Assembly: GCF_008831285.2 (NCBI RefSeq)
Contig: NC_045144.1
Location: 15,301,858-15,365,857, forward strand
DNA from: Nymphaea colorata
Lineage: Eukaryota; Streptophyta; Magnoliopsida; Nymphaeales; Nymphaeaceae
DNA length: 64,000 bases
Reading direction: 5' to 3'
Positions 21,545 to 31,811 of this stretch are shown here, one piece after another. Numbering within the stretch: position 1 is the first letter of the stretch; the number at the start of each line of letters is the position of its first letter. The notes under the pieces were generated by a model, which did no database searches, was not told where the DNA came from, and was given only the letters and a program-made list of their open reading frames with translations. The translations under genes were made by a program, and so were the position numbers.

Positions 21545-22243
21545 CTCGACCGCTCTGCCTCCTCCTCCGACCACCCTTTTACCCCCTTCGTTGCCTTTTC
21601 CTCTTGAGTTCGTTGATGCCGCCGTCGCAGCTCTCAGGCCGAGCCATCCTTTAGCTCGGACCTTCCCCCACCACGACCATTTCCAGCAGAGAAGCGCCGT
21701 CAATGGCCGACCACGGTTCCCCGGAGAGGCGCTAGGGCTCGTGTTCGGCAATGTACCGACGGGCCCGGATCGGAACGGTGGGCGGCTGCGGAGGTTTGGG
21801 ACCACAGGCTGCGAAGTAGACCATCAGGGCACTGTGGAGTTTGGCGGAGGGCATCGGGGTCATTCTGGTTCTGCTGCTGAACACACCGACGGCTTCATAA
21901 ACGATGCGGTTTTGGGGGGAATTGAGTATGGCGGAGGGTTTGGTGGGCATGGTGGTGCTGGTGTAGCTAATCGAGGGCTTCATCGAAAAGGAATGACGAA
22001 CTTCGGTGGCGGTAGTGGAAAAGGAACAGTCGGGTTTGAGCTCGCAAACCGTTGCTGTTGCCAGCAGGCAGTATGGGGCTGGGGAATCCAAGACAAGTAA
22101 TGAAGCAAAGACAGTTAACGAGAGTGAATGGTGCTGCTGATCCTGATAAAACTGGGGATGCAATAAAGTCCACTGTTCAGGTTCTTGGAAATCATTTAAG
22201 TAACGGCGCCAACGTTGCATTTGAATTATTAGATGGTGAGTAA
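21545..22243 (+). pseudogene. GC-rich gene fragment ending at a splice donor
   Basis: This segment is much richer in G and C than anything around it and has exon-like composition. A 214-aa open frame (21456-22100, starting in the flank) is rich in glycine and histidine in its second half. A second frame (22052-22243) gives DPDKTGDAIKSTVQVLGNHL and NGANVAFELLDG and runs into a textbook donor ATG|GTGAGT at 22234-22240. I do not recognise either frame. Frame changes suggest a decayed first exon of an unrelated host gene. It replaces PP2-unit sequence present in A1 and A3, so it was inserted there. Confidence 0.4.
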
Positions 22244-23566
22244 AAAGACGACCGCAAAGTTATATATGTCGGAAATAAAACAAAAAAAAAGACATATTTT
22301 TAAAAAATAAATAAATAATTTTGATAATTATATAAAAATAAAGTAAATGAGAAATTAAAAAAACATTGAAAAATGACTAGATAAACAAAAAAAATCATAT
22401 TACAAATTGATGCATATGCATATTAGTTTCAGCCTCTAGCTCAATAAGTATACGGAGTACTACTGTTAACAAACAGTGGCAGTAGTGGCAGTACGTAGGC
22501 TGTGATAATTTTAGTGAAATGACGGCTTCTTCATCTCTTCAAAATTTACTATGACTTAGAAAAGTAATGGCCATACTTGTGCCCTTAACGCCTCTCCTTA
22601 TGCCATAAACAAATTGCAAGCAGTTCCCTCGAGCTAAGATTTGAACCCACTCGACCAAAATATATTTAGTAGGAAGGGGAATTTTCAAGAAAAGGGAGAA
22701 ACTAATCAATGATGAAATGCAACAAGAAAAGGGGGAAACTACTCGATGATGAAATGCAAGGGGGAAACTAATCAATGACCACTGAAAAAATCTTCTGGCC
22801 GCCGGCGATTCCTGTCAGCCTCTCGTCGACCGCCCTCGCGTCACCGCTCGTCCGTCCGGCGACTTTCCTCTTCACTGTCTTTGAATGAGTAGATGCATTA
22901 CAAAGAAAAACGTTCGGCTGAAGGAGGAGAGGCAAGGAGAAAATGAATCAAGAGAAGGAGGAAAGGAATTGATTTTAACCCTAAGCCTTTTTCTTGGGTA
23001 AAAATACGTTTTTGCCATTAAAAGGGGCGATCAGATTTAAAACAAACCAAATCTTTTATAAAATTATCACAAAAAATGGCATCTTTTAAAAAAACGTGTA
23101 TTAAACGCAAAAAAAACGTGTATTAAACGCCGAATAAAACGGGAATAAGACGCGTTTTTTTCAAAAAAAACGGTAAAAAATAAAAACGCATATAAAACGC
23201 GTTTTATATGCGTCTTACACATTTTTTTAAAGACGTGCGACGAGTTTAAAAAAATGGCATAGCATGTAATATTTATAAAAGATTTTTGAATAGCAACAGT
23301 ATCATGCAGAGATTAATGTGTTGAAATCTGCTTGGATGTTGAAATCGCCGACAATTTTTGTGCGAACAATAAGGATTACCGCATAGATTTTCCCTTATGA
23401 TCATTGCTCTCTCTCTCTCTCTCTCTGCTTGTGTGTGTGTGTAATGTTCGTACTGTGAATTTGGTAAAATCACATTGGTCCAATTAAAAAACTTGCATGT
23501 CATTTGACAACAACTTCTTAATTGACAAGTAAATATTCAGACTGCCTCAATATGGAGAGTGATTGG
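22244..23566. other. Remainder of the insert in the A2 unit
   Basis: Non-repeated within the window. It holds a small GC-rich patch at 22795-22870, a run of aaaaacg(t/c) words at 23090-23230 and a CT/TG microsatellite at 23406-23442. No gene is supported. Confidence 0.4.
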
Positions 23567-23812
23567 GTGTCTAAATCAATTAGAACCTTGCCCTTCCAAA
23601 ATGTAACCAAACTAAAAAACAAGTTTCCTAAAACTTTTTCCTAGTTATCAAACTCAGAAACAAGTTTGAAGGAAATTTGTTTCCCAGTCATCACACACAC
23701 ACACAGAAAATTGAGGATGAGAAAGATCTTTTCCATTCCATTATTTCAAAAAATTTATTTTCAAAATCCTTTTTTCCATTCCAAGTTTCTAATCCATCAA
23801 ACAGTCCCTAAA
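23567..23812. repeat. Candidate MITE with imperfect inverted ends
   Basis: The left end tgggtgtctaaatcaattag, then aaccttg, is related to the reverse complement of the right end, read as agggactgtttgatggatta, then gaaacttgg. The interior is AT-rich. Superfamily is uncertain. It lies at the right border of the insert in the A2 unit. Confidence 0.35.
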
Positions 23813-23822
23813 GACATTTTGC

Positions 23823-24285
23823 CAAATAGAAGAAACAACATGCCTATTAAAGATAAACTGGTTACGTGCACAGCCCTAGGAATAAAACATTGTGTACAAT
23901 AGTGTATAGTGGTTAAAATACGTTTTGTAAACTAAACAAAAAGAGACAAAAATGGATTATGAAAAAGTTACAAGTATAACATATATATTTCTATATTAAA
24001 AATTTCTAAAATACTCCAACCTTTTCCTTCTCTCATCTGTTGCTTTATTCCGAACCTGATTATATACGCTATCCTTATCTATGAAATTTCATGTGCCATT
24101 CTAATCATGACAAAAAATGCTTATGATTAATATAAAAAAGAAACTTTTTGTAAGAACAACAAAAAAACAAAAAAAGATTTGGTGATTTGATAAAGGTAAA
24201 GATTGTCAGTCCATGTAACTACATCGTTATAACCAATATACCTCTTTAAGCAGTAAAAAAGTGTTTTTGTTTTTTTTTTTTCAGC
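23823..24285. repeat. A2-unit flank resumed
   Basis: Homologous to 40190-40613 downstream of A3 and to the reverse complement of about 290-670 beside A1. The PP2 unit therefore continues here after the 2.3-kb insert. No gene. Confidence 0.6.
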
Positions 24286-24640
24286 TCATAGCATTATCTC
24301 ATTATCTCATAAATATTCCAGTATCTAATAAACATTATCTTATACTAATGTTTAATGTTATTTCCTATATTTGTCTGATATCTCATTATTTCGTAAATAT
24401 TTTATTATCTCATAAATATTATCTTATACTTGTTGTGCATCATCGTATACATCTGTCTTTTATCTCATTATCTCATAAATCTTTTGTTATCTCATAAACA
24501 TTATTTCATACTTATGTTTAGCATTATCTCATACATCCATTCGTCCGCTATCTTATTATCTTAATATTTTGTTATCTCATAAACATTATCTGGTATTTAT
24601 TTGTTATTTCATATATATTTTTATCTCACATACATTCATA
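24286..24640. repeat. TTATCTCATAAA minisatellite (copy 2)
   Basis: Imperfect iterations of tatctcataaacatt and ttatctcat. Reverse complement of the array at 1-285, and same orientation as 40614-40965. Confidence 0.8.
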
Positions 24641-24798
24641 TGCAATCTTTGAGCATAAAAGTAAAGGTGCATGTTAGTAGTAGGGGTTCACATTCGGCGT
24701 ATGCTCGTTCCATACACGGATGTTATGTATAGAACTCAATTCCATCCTATTCGGTCGCTCCACATTTTGCTTTTGTTTGAGCCCCTTTGGGCAGCCTG

Positions 24799-24897
24799 AT
24801 GGAAGAAAAAGATGAAGACGAAGAAAAACTTATTTTGAATAGCAATATGGTGGTCATGGAAGATTGGAAACTCAAACCTCTTCATGGCAGCAAGTGA
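24799..24897 (+). CDS. Conserved tiny acidic ORF, copy 1
   Basis: A 32-aa frame starts MEEKDEDEEKL and ends KPLHGSK. Related frames occur at 41130-41243 (plus) and 57257-57343 (minus), with a degenerate trace near 63213. Each lies 2 to 4 kb downstream of an A-type PP2 gene on the same strand. It may be a short peptide gene, a leftover exon or chance. No family is recognised. The surrounding DNA is duplicated, so conservation of the frame is only weak evidence. Confidence 0.2.
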   Translation: MEEKDEDEEKLILNSNMVVMEDWKLKPLHGSK

Positions 24898-24899
24898 AA

Positions 24900-25905
24900 T
24901 ATGAGCATGAGACTGGCTCTGGTGCTATTTCCAAGCACCAAAACAATAACTGGCAACAGGTGATTTCCTAGTCAGAGACTACCATTAATGAGATGAGTTA
25001 CATGCACATGCCTGGTGTCTATGCAATAAAGTACACTCAAGAAGAAAAGAAGATTTATTGGGGTATTTTAGAAAATTTATGTAAAGATATGTACATTTTA
25101 AACTTCAAACATTTTCATAATATTCTGTTCATCCTTCTATTTTTTTTTTCTTTTTTACTTTACCATGGGCATTTTGGTAATGCAATAGGCATGTGCATGT
25201 AACCCGCTTCAATAATTAATAACTGCGTTTTAATTAGGAGCACCAGACCAGAGCTGTCCTGTTTTGTTGTATTGTCTTTTTTGCATGTAGGATGAAGAGT
25301 TGGACCAATATTTTCATCTTACAAATCATTATCTAAGATTTCCCTTCTGTTTGCTAGTTGCGTGGAAAATTTCTAAATGATTTTCCTTCTTGGTGATCAA
25401 GATAAGTTGTTAGCCCAATGAAATTTGTTTGAAATGTGAAGATGGTTAACAAAGATTGTCGGCCTGAAAACTGATCGTCCGCGGAAGATCGCTGAGAACA
25501 TTGAGATTTTGAAACGGTAGGAAACTGACGCGTTTAAGAGTGAAGTTGGCATTAATCGATTAGTTGCATTAACATATTGATTTTTTGTGTAGTAATTTAT
25601 AGGTTTCCTTCTTGTTTTTAGTTGGAAAACCAAAACCATTACTAGTTTGGCCATTAGTCTATATTGATTGGAAAACAAAAACAAAAATAAGAACATTGTT
25701 TAATTATATTATTAGGTTGCCGATGAGTGTAAATTAGTTGAAAAACAAAAAAAATTAATTAATGGTTGGAAAAAGGCCAACAACCTAATCTATTATCAAC
25801 AAGCACCAATAGAAACATGTTCCCTTCTATGTCACAAAAGCACGAGCACAAGTTGGATAGGGGCATGGGCAGTACAAGTATGACAATTTTATAAAATCTT
25901 GATAT
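24900..25905. repeat. Duplicated spacer, no gene
   Basis: Aligns with 41300-42290 and, reversed, with about 56640-57240. Shared marks include gagatgagttacatgcac and caccagaccagagctgtcct. No coding region is supported. Confidence 0.55.
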
Positions 25906-25907
25906 GA

Positions 25908-26285
25908 GTGCGGCAAAAACTAGACCCTTTAGTATTTGGACACTTAAGTTAGGGATAAAAATCTTTCCCTTTCATATTTTGCTAAAAAATATTTTTAAAT
26001 ATCCTAATATATTGATAAAAACTATTTTAATATAAAACATGCTTTGAATCAAGTTTTTTTTTTTTGAAAAATGTCTATTTTTTATTATCAAAATGTTGAT
26101 GTTATGAGAGCCATTCATTTTAATTAATTATAAAAACATTACTAAAACCCAAAAAATGATCAACTTAATATATATTTTGCATGATCAATCTATCTTTAAG
26201 ATCATATTAGTAAGGTTAGATTTCCTTAAAAAACACTTTAAATATAATATTTAAAAGGTCTGGACTTATTGGTTTGGTTTCTACC
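25908..26285. repeat. MITE X, copy X2
   Basis: An AT-rich element with related inverted ends (ttagggataaaaa and ggtctggact). It includes the family core aaaactattttaatataaaa, catgctttgaatcaag and agatcatatt. A TA microsatellite follows directly at 26291-26328. Confidence 0.5.
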
Positions 26286-26288
26286 AAT

Positions 26289-26290
<2 letters not shown>

Positions 26291-26328
<38 letters not shown>
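26291..26328. repeat. (TA)n microsatellite
   Basis: About 19 TA units directly beside MITE X2. Confidence 0.9.
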
Positions 26329-26331
<3 letters not shown>

Positions 26332-26653
26332 CCATGACTCTAGACTCATCAGAGCCGCCCGAGCGGCTGTAACTGTCCATGTTTTTGTTTTTTGTTTGCA
26401 CTCTTCTCTCTCTTCCCGACCTGTCCCTCCCTTTCTCAACTCCTCCATCCCACCAACCCTCAGCCATTCCGATAGAGGCCCGGTGCAGCCGCCGGCATCG
26501 AGGAATGGAGCCAGCAGCAGCCTCCCAAAATGCTGGTGGGAGTGAGGGAGATGAGGCAGGAAAGGAGTGAGCATGATGGGAGAAATGATCGGGAAGGGAG
26601 AAAAAATTTTTTAAAAATTAAGGATCGGACAGTGCTGATTATCTGTCCATTTG

Positions 26654-26657
<4 letters not shown>
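26329..26657. other. Short GC-richer segment between TA tracts
   Basis: A purine/pyrimidine-rich stretch lies between two TA microsatellites. Both strands have short open frames, but these are overlapping shadows without domain similarity. I see no supported gene. Confidence 0.35.

Positions 26658-26713
<56 letters not shown>
26658..26713. repeat. (TA)n microsatellite
   Basis: About 28 TA units. Confidence 0.95.
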
Positions 26714-26714
<1 letters not shown>

Positions 26715-26816
26715 TTCCAAGGTTCCTACATTGCTCCATTGCTCAATTTGCTACTCCTCATTTCTATGGCAGAAGGAGTCCCAGCGCTATGACAATTCTA
26801 ATGCCACGTTTAGTGA

Positions 26817-26912
26817 CAGTATAATACAAAAACTATTGGTGATATCAGAAAAGGGTTTATTGACGTTTTTGCAGTTTTTACTGACAGTTTTGGTCATCAG
26901 TAACGACATGTT
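26817..26912. repeat. CACTA-like mini-element relic
   Basis: agtataatacaaaaactatt, then gggtttattgacgtttttgc and gtcatcagtaacg, match the complete copy at 60958-61061. The terminal CACTA and TAGTG bases are degraded here. Confidence 0.5.
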
Positions 26913-27249
26913 AGTTCAAACGTAAAACTCAAAGGATGATTACTAGATTAACATAGAGATGTATCGTGATGTATGAGAGGAAGAAATTAAATTAATTTAA
27001 CTGCCACAACAATTCAGAAAAATTTAAGAAATTAAATTAATTTAACTGCCACAACAATTCAGAAAAATTTCAAGAAATTTTGATTGTAGAGCTTCGTGGA
27101 GATAGCAACATGCCGATATGTTTGAAGCCAATATTTGTAATTGTACATATTAGATTGGGTCGCTGGCCTTCCTCTATCATTAGTCAATGCTTTTTTCTTT
27201 TCCAACTAATATAGAATAATTGGAAATATTAACCTAGTCATTGTGGAAA

Positions 27250-27515
27250 TTTAAGTTTAATGACGCCATGCCTTGGTTTTGTCCTTCAATATTGCTTTCT
27301 TTAGATAACTTTGACATTGCCATTTAGAATTTACTCAGTATATTATTTTAGGTAGATTGCCATTAGCATTAAACAAGCTAGCTAGCTAATCAAAATTTTC
27401 TTAAGATAAAGACGTTAATCAAGTTATCTTTAAGTTTTAGCTAAGTTTTCTTTAATTTATTTATGTGCTCGAGCTTAGGAAATAGGAATATAGAGAAATA
27501 GGTAAAAACGAAACA
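27250..27515. repeat. Repeat block S, copy 1
   Basis: A block marked by aagtttaatgacgccatgcc, gctttctttagataacttt and cttaagataaagacgttaat. Related copies lie at 42745-43005, 54178-54350, 55940-56250 (reversed) and 61436-61680. It usually sits next to a MITE X copy. No coding function is seen. Confidence 0.6.
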
Positions 27516-27516
27516 C

Positions 27517-27865
27517 TTAGGTCATGGATAAAAACCAGACCCATTAGTTTTTTGGTGAAAAGTTATTTTAAATAAAATATAAATAACTTAATATACTTAT
27601 GAAAACTATTTTGATATAAAACGTACTTTGAATCAAGTTGTTTTTATGAAAAATGTCTTCTATTATCAAAATGATGATGCAACTAGAGCCATTCATTTTT
27701 ACTTATTATAAAAACAATATAACTCAAAAACAAGATCAACTTAATACATATTTTGCACCAGCTTACCCTTAAGATCATATTGGTAAGGTTAGATTTAAAA
27801 AAAACCACTTTAAATATCATAGTTAATAGGTCTGGTATTGTCCCTGACCGAATTTCTACCGATAA
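27517..27865. repeat. MITE X, copy X3 (complete)
   Basis: The left end ttaggtcatggataaaaacc, then agacc, mirrors the right end ggtctggtattgtccctgac. This gives terminal inverted repeats of about 24 bp with mismatches around an AT-rich interior of about 300 bp. No ORF. Superfamily not determined. Confidence 0.6.
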
Positions 27866-27877
27866 CTCATACATACT

Positions 27878-27926
27878 ATTACACACACACACACACACAT
27901 ATGTATATATATGTGTGTGTGTGTGT
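27878..27926. repeat. (CA)n/(TA)n/(TG)n compound microsatellite
   Basis: CA units run into TA units and then TG units, forming a near-palindromic tract directly beside MITE X3. Confidence 0.9.
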
Positions 27927-27929
27927 TAT

Positions 27930-30099
27930 GGCTTAAAAAGAACAGGTGGCGTCTCTCAAAGGACACAGCTTTCAGTTGCCCTCAAAACATGAAAATTTAA
28001 TTGAACAGACAAATAATGATAAATCAATTGAAACTCAAACTCTACAACTATCTTTCGTAGAATAAAGACGACAAACTTCCTTCCATATTTGAGTTCGTAA
28101 TATTTATCAAAAGAGGTACTAATAGATCTAGATAAGACAGAAGATGATTTAGCCTAATAATATAGTAAATTCAAAGGAAGCTTATTTCTCCATAAAATCA
28201 AGAAATACACCCCTATTTCCTGTATCTTAGACAAATGGATCTTCAGTTTGCTGCTAACTTTGAACATGCATAACATGTGCTAAATGGTACCTGCCCAATG
28301 TTTCCTCTATTTCTTTCGCAATACATAATACTAATTTTGAGCACAGTAATGTTGTTTCAGTTGGATTTTTAGATGCAAGATAGCATGGTCAAATACATAT
28401 TGTGGGCAGCATAGCAAACAGGTCTTCATGAGATATGTGGTGGACATATATATGATCATTTTAAAGTAGTACAAGGGGACCGGTAAGCATTTTACTAAGT
28501 CTGGATAGATATGGGTCTGTTCTACAATTCTGGTGCATTACAGGGTTTGTGTGATGACTAAAATGCTCTTAATAAAGGAAGAAGATTTTTAAAAGGACAA
28601 AAAGGGAATTATAAAAATGTTAAAACTAAAAAATGTACATGCTTTTATAAAAAATTTCTGAAATATCTCAACCCCTTTTTTTCTTTTTTAGTACATACTT
28701 GTTACGTGCACAAAGGTGTGCATGTGACTAGATCTTGTTTCAAACACGTTACACTACTCAAAAAAAAGCTAGCTGGCCAGGAGTCGGTCCAAAACCAGTA
28801 GAAAACAAGAAATTTTCATTTTAGCTTCAGTTTGTGTTATATATCATACAGGGAAACTGTTGCGTTTTACGTTGTCCAACAGACGAATAATGACAAATCA
28901 ATTGAAATTCAAAACTCTACAAAAATATTTTAAAGGATGAAGACGACAAACGTTTATAGTTGAGTTCATAGTATTAACAACAATAATTATACATATCGTG
29001 AATTCGAAGGAACTTTCCTTCCTTTTGGATAAAAGCAATAAGTATACCGCTGTTTCCTGTATATTTGACAAGTGGTTCTGCAATTTGCAGATATTATTAT
29101 ATGGACTATACATTGAACATGCACAACATGTGCAAAATAGAACCTGGTTATGTACGCTATGCGCGAAAGTTTGTCGGATAATAACAAAAACGCTTTTGTA
29201 TGATAGAAATCCAGAAACCTTTTGTAAAGACAAAAAAAGACCATTCTTTTTCAAAAATTTCAATAATGTTCCCTTTTTCCTTTTGGTGTACGTTTGTTGC
29301 ATGCATCAAACGGCACACGCAACTCAAATGACATCTGCCCATTGTTTCCGCTATTTCTTTTGCAATATATCATACTAATTTTGTACAGTCATGTTCGTTC
29401 TCTCCGTTGGATCTTCAGGTGCAAGATAGCAAGAGAGTATTGTGGGCTTCATGGGTAAGAAGAATCACAAATAGGTCTTCAAGAGATATCCGGTGGATAT
29501 ATGGTTATTTCAAGTTGGACAAAAGTTTTTCCCAAGTTCTTAACGTCTGAAAATGATCAGGAAGTGAAGTCAGATTTGGAATGGTCGCAAAAGGCAGCTA
29601 CCGATTTTCAAAACTTATAGATAAGTGAGTCCAGCCTGTATAGACATGGGTCCGTTGAAGACGTTTAGTGTTTCGTCGACAAGATGTGGGCCTGAGAGAT
29701 GGAATATACATACTTTTATGCAAAGTTTCTACAATATCTCAATCTCTTCTAAGCTAGTTGTGCACGCTTTGTTGGTGCATGAATTTTTCGTGCGTCAATA
29801 TGGTTAATAATGAAAATACCTTCAATTAAAATAAAAAAAAACTTTTTGTAAGACAAAAAAATCAATATAGAAAAAAAAAACTAAAAAATAAGTTTTTTTT
29901 TATAATTACTAAACGATCCCCACTCTTTTAACGTATATGGATTGCATGAGCCTCGGAAGTCACTCTCGAACCTTCCGTCAACTCGATCTTGCTTCAAACG
30001 CGTCAGAAACGCTAGCGAGCTGAGAGTCAGTCCAAAACCAGGTGAAACCGCTAGGTTATGAACTTAAAAACTGAATGAAGAATTCTAACACTGCGGCAC
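27930..30099. repeat. PP2 upstream repeat block V, copy 2
   Basis: Aligns with 43415-46120 and partly with 16915-18240, at clearly lower identity than the block that follows. No gene is supported. Short ORFs on both strands overlap and look like shadows. Confidence 0.65.
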
Positions 30100-30224
30100 T
30101 GCATGCCCACAACCGCTGGCCGCCCATGGGAAGGCTTTTCAGCTTCTTCTTCTTCTTCCTCAGTCATCTCTCTTCAATTAATGCGTTTCTTAACAATCCA
30201 AACACTCGATGTACGTAGCAAGCC

Positions 30225-30287
30225 GCAGCGGGTCAATGATTTTGTAGATCATTTTGCCAACTAGGTGGAACAGCAGGTCTATATATA
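30225..30287 (+). promoter_or_regulatory. PP2-B1 core promoter
   Basis: The gcagcgggtcaatgattttg, then tagatcattttgcc, block resembles the A1 and A2 upstream block. A TATATATA box at 30280-30287 lies about 75 nt before the ATG. Confidence 0.6.
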
Positions 30288-30361
30288 TGAAGTTCGTCAT
30301 ACTATGCTGTGGATCATCATTCTTTACTCATCAATCCTCCGATTCTCATCGTCTGTCAGCC

Positions 30362-31811
30362 ATGTTCCGATCCTTCGTCCTTTCTCCCAAGTCTGTCACC
30401 GTTGCATGGGCAGACCACCCAGAGTACTGGAAGGTGTCTTCCATGCACAACTCCCGGTATTTTGAACCCCAACCCACCCGTCTCACTCACTCTCTCTCTC
30501 TCTCTCTATCATAGACATGCATACAAACGCATTGGGTCCTTTTTTTTACTGCAGTCTCTTTTTTAGGGTGTTACAGTTTTACCCACCAATTGGGTATTTC
30601 TGTCTCTTTCAATTGATGAACAGGGTTTTGCGTTGTTATTTTGATTAAATTTGTGAATGCATATTGATGATAGTGTCGTCGTCATCGTCAATTTGCAACT
30701 GACATTGGTTGAGTCGGGCAGGAAAATGATAGTATGATGCGTATGGGGTTAATTCCTTCGTTTGCTTCAATAAAAAATAGGTTTTTCTTTCTTTTTCACC
30801 TCAGATTATTATTTAATGAGTTACTGCATATGGGTTATTAGTTTTTTCTCAAATATTTTATTCAGTCATGTAGCTCATCAAATTCTACATAAATCGTCAT
30901 AAACTGTTATTAATTAGGCCAACTGAATTTTGATTTTTATATTTATACTTTTATGAAAAAAAAAATTTGAATGACTTTCAGCAATTGTCTGAAGGGATTA
31001 ACCATTAAATTAAAAAAACCATTTTCCTCGGCCCTCTATTTTTTAATTATATTATCAGCACATGCTCTTCGAAAATACCATAGTTGCACATTTTCTTCAT
31101 GAAATTATAAGCCCTAATGACGTATAAATTCTACGTCATCCATATAATAATATCGAAAAATGGCATGAATTTTTAAGAGCATGGATATCTATCTATCAAT
31201 CTGATCTAATCACTGCGTTAAATTTTACCATGCTTACAAATATCTAATAGACTTCCTTCTGTACACTTGGTATCATGGATGACAGTTTTGAACCAGGGTA
31301 GGCTAGTTATTAGTTGCAGCATCTCCATAGGTTTCTTTTTGTATCAGCATTCCGTGATGATTTTTTGACACAATCAACAGTGATGATTTTTTGATCATCT
31401 TGTTGTTGACAATCAAAATGTGGCAGGTTCTCACAGAAAGCAGAGCTTTTACAAGTCTGCTGGCTGCAAATCCAGGGCACGTTTGATACGGCAATACTCG
31501 AGAAAGATACCACATACTCACTCCTCTATTTCTTCAAGCACAATGATAAAGCATCAGGTTTAGAAAACGGAGCGGAGGTTTCTCTCTCACTGAAAGATGG
31601 GAAGACGATCTGCAAACGCCAAGTGCATCTGAAACCCGGCAGCTCCGACTTCATAAAACAGGATGGAGAAGAATGGCTTGCAATTGAGGCGGGGACGTTT
31701 CAGCCATCTGGCATTACTCGCGATATCAGTTTTAATCTGCTGGATTGCAGCAGTAACTGGAAGAGTGGTCTCGTGTTTGCTGGAGTAGAGATTCGTGCTG
31801 TCTCGACTTGA
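30362..31811 (+). CDS. PP2-like lectin gene B1 (two exons, intact)
   Basis: Exon 1 is 30362-30456 and exon 2 is 31427-31811, giving 159 aa. Donor CCCG|GTATTT, acceptor GTGGCAG|G, phase-2 intron of 970 nt. Exon 1 encodes SPKSVTVAWADHPEYWKV, with the W-D-YW pattern of PP2 N-termini. Exon 2 encodes KAELLQVCWLQIQGTFDT, YFFKHND, EEWLAIEAGTFQ and NWKSGLVFAGVEIR, the PP2 lectin domain. An upstream in-frame ATG at 30254 exists, but it lies before the TATA box, so the start at 30362 is preferred. A polyadenylation signal AATAAA lies at 32098-32103. By family it is a soluble glycan-binding lectin without an F-box. The encoded protein is identical to that of B2 and is diverged from A1/A2. Confidence 0.9.

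Noticed and set aside
21732-22220. 162-aa minus-strand frame over the GC-rich insert
   Set aside because: The plus strand has the clear splice donor. The minus frame has no recognisable motif and is probably a shadow of GC-rich sequence.
24286-24640. Regularly spaced repeats considered as a CRISPR-like array
   Set aside because: Units are imperfect and contiguous without unique spacers, in a plant nuclear context, so this is a minisatellite.
30254-30361. Upstream in-frame ATG of PP2-B1 (36 extra residues), likewise at 46286 for B2
   Set aside because: It lies before the TATA box, and the A genes have no equivalent extension.
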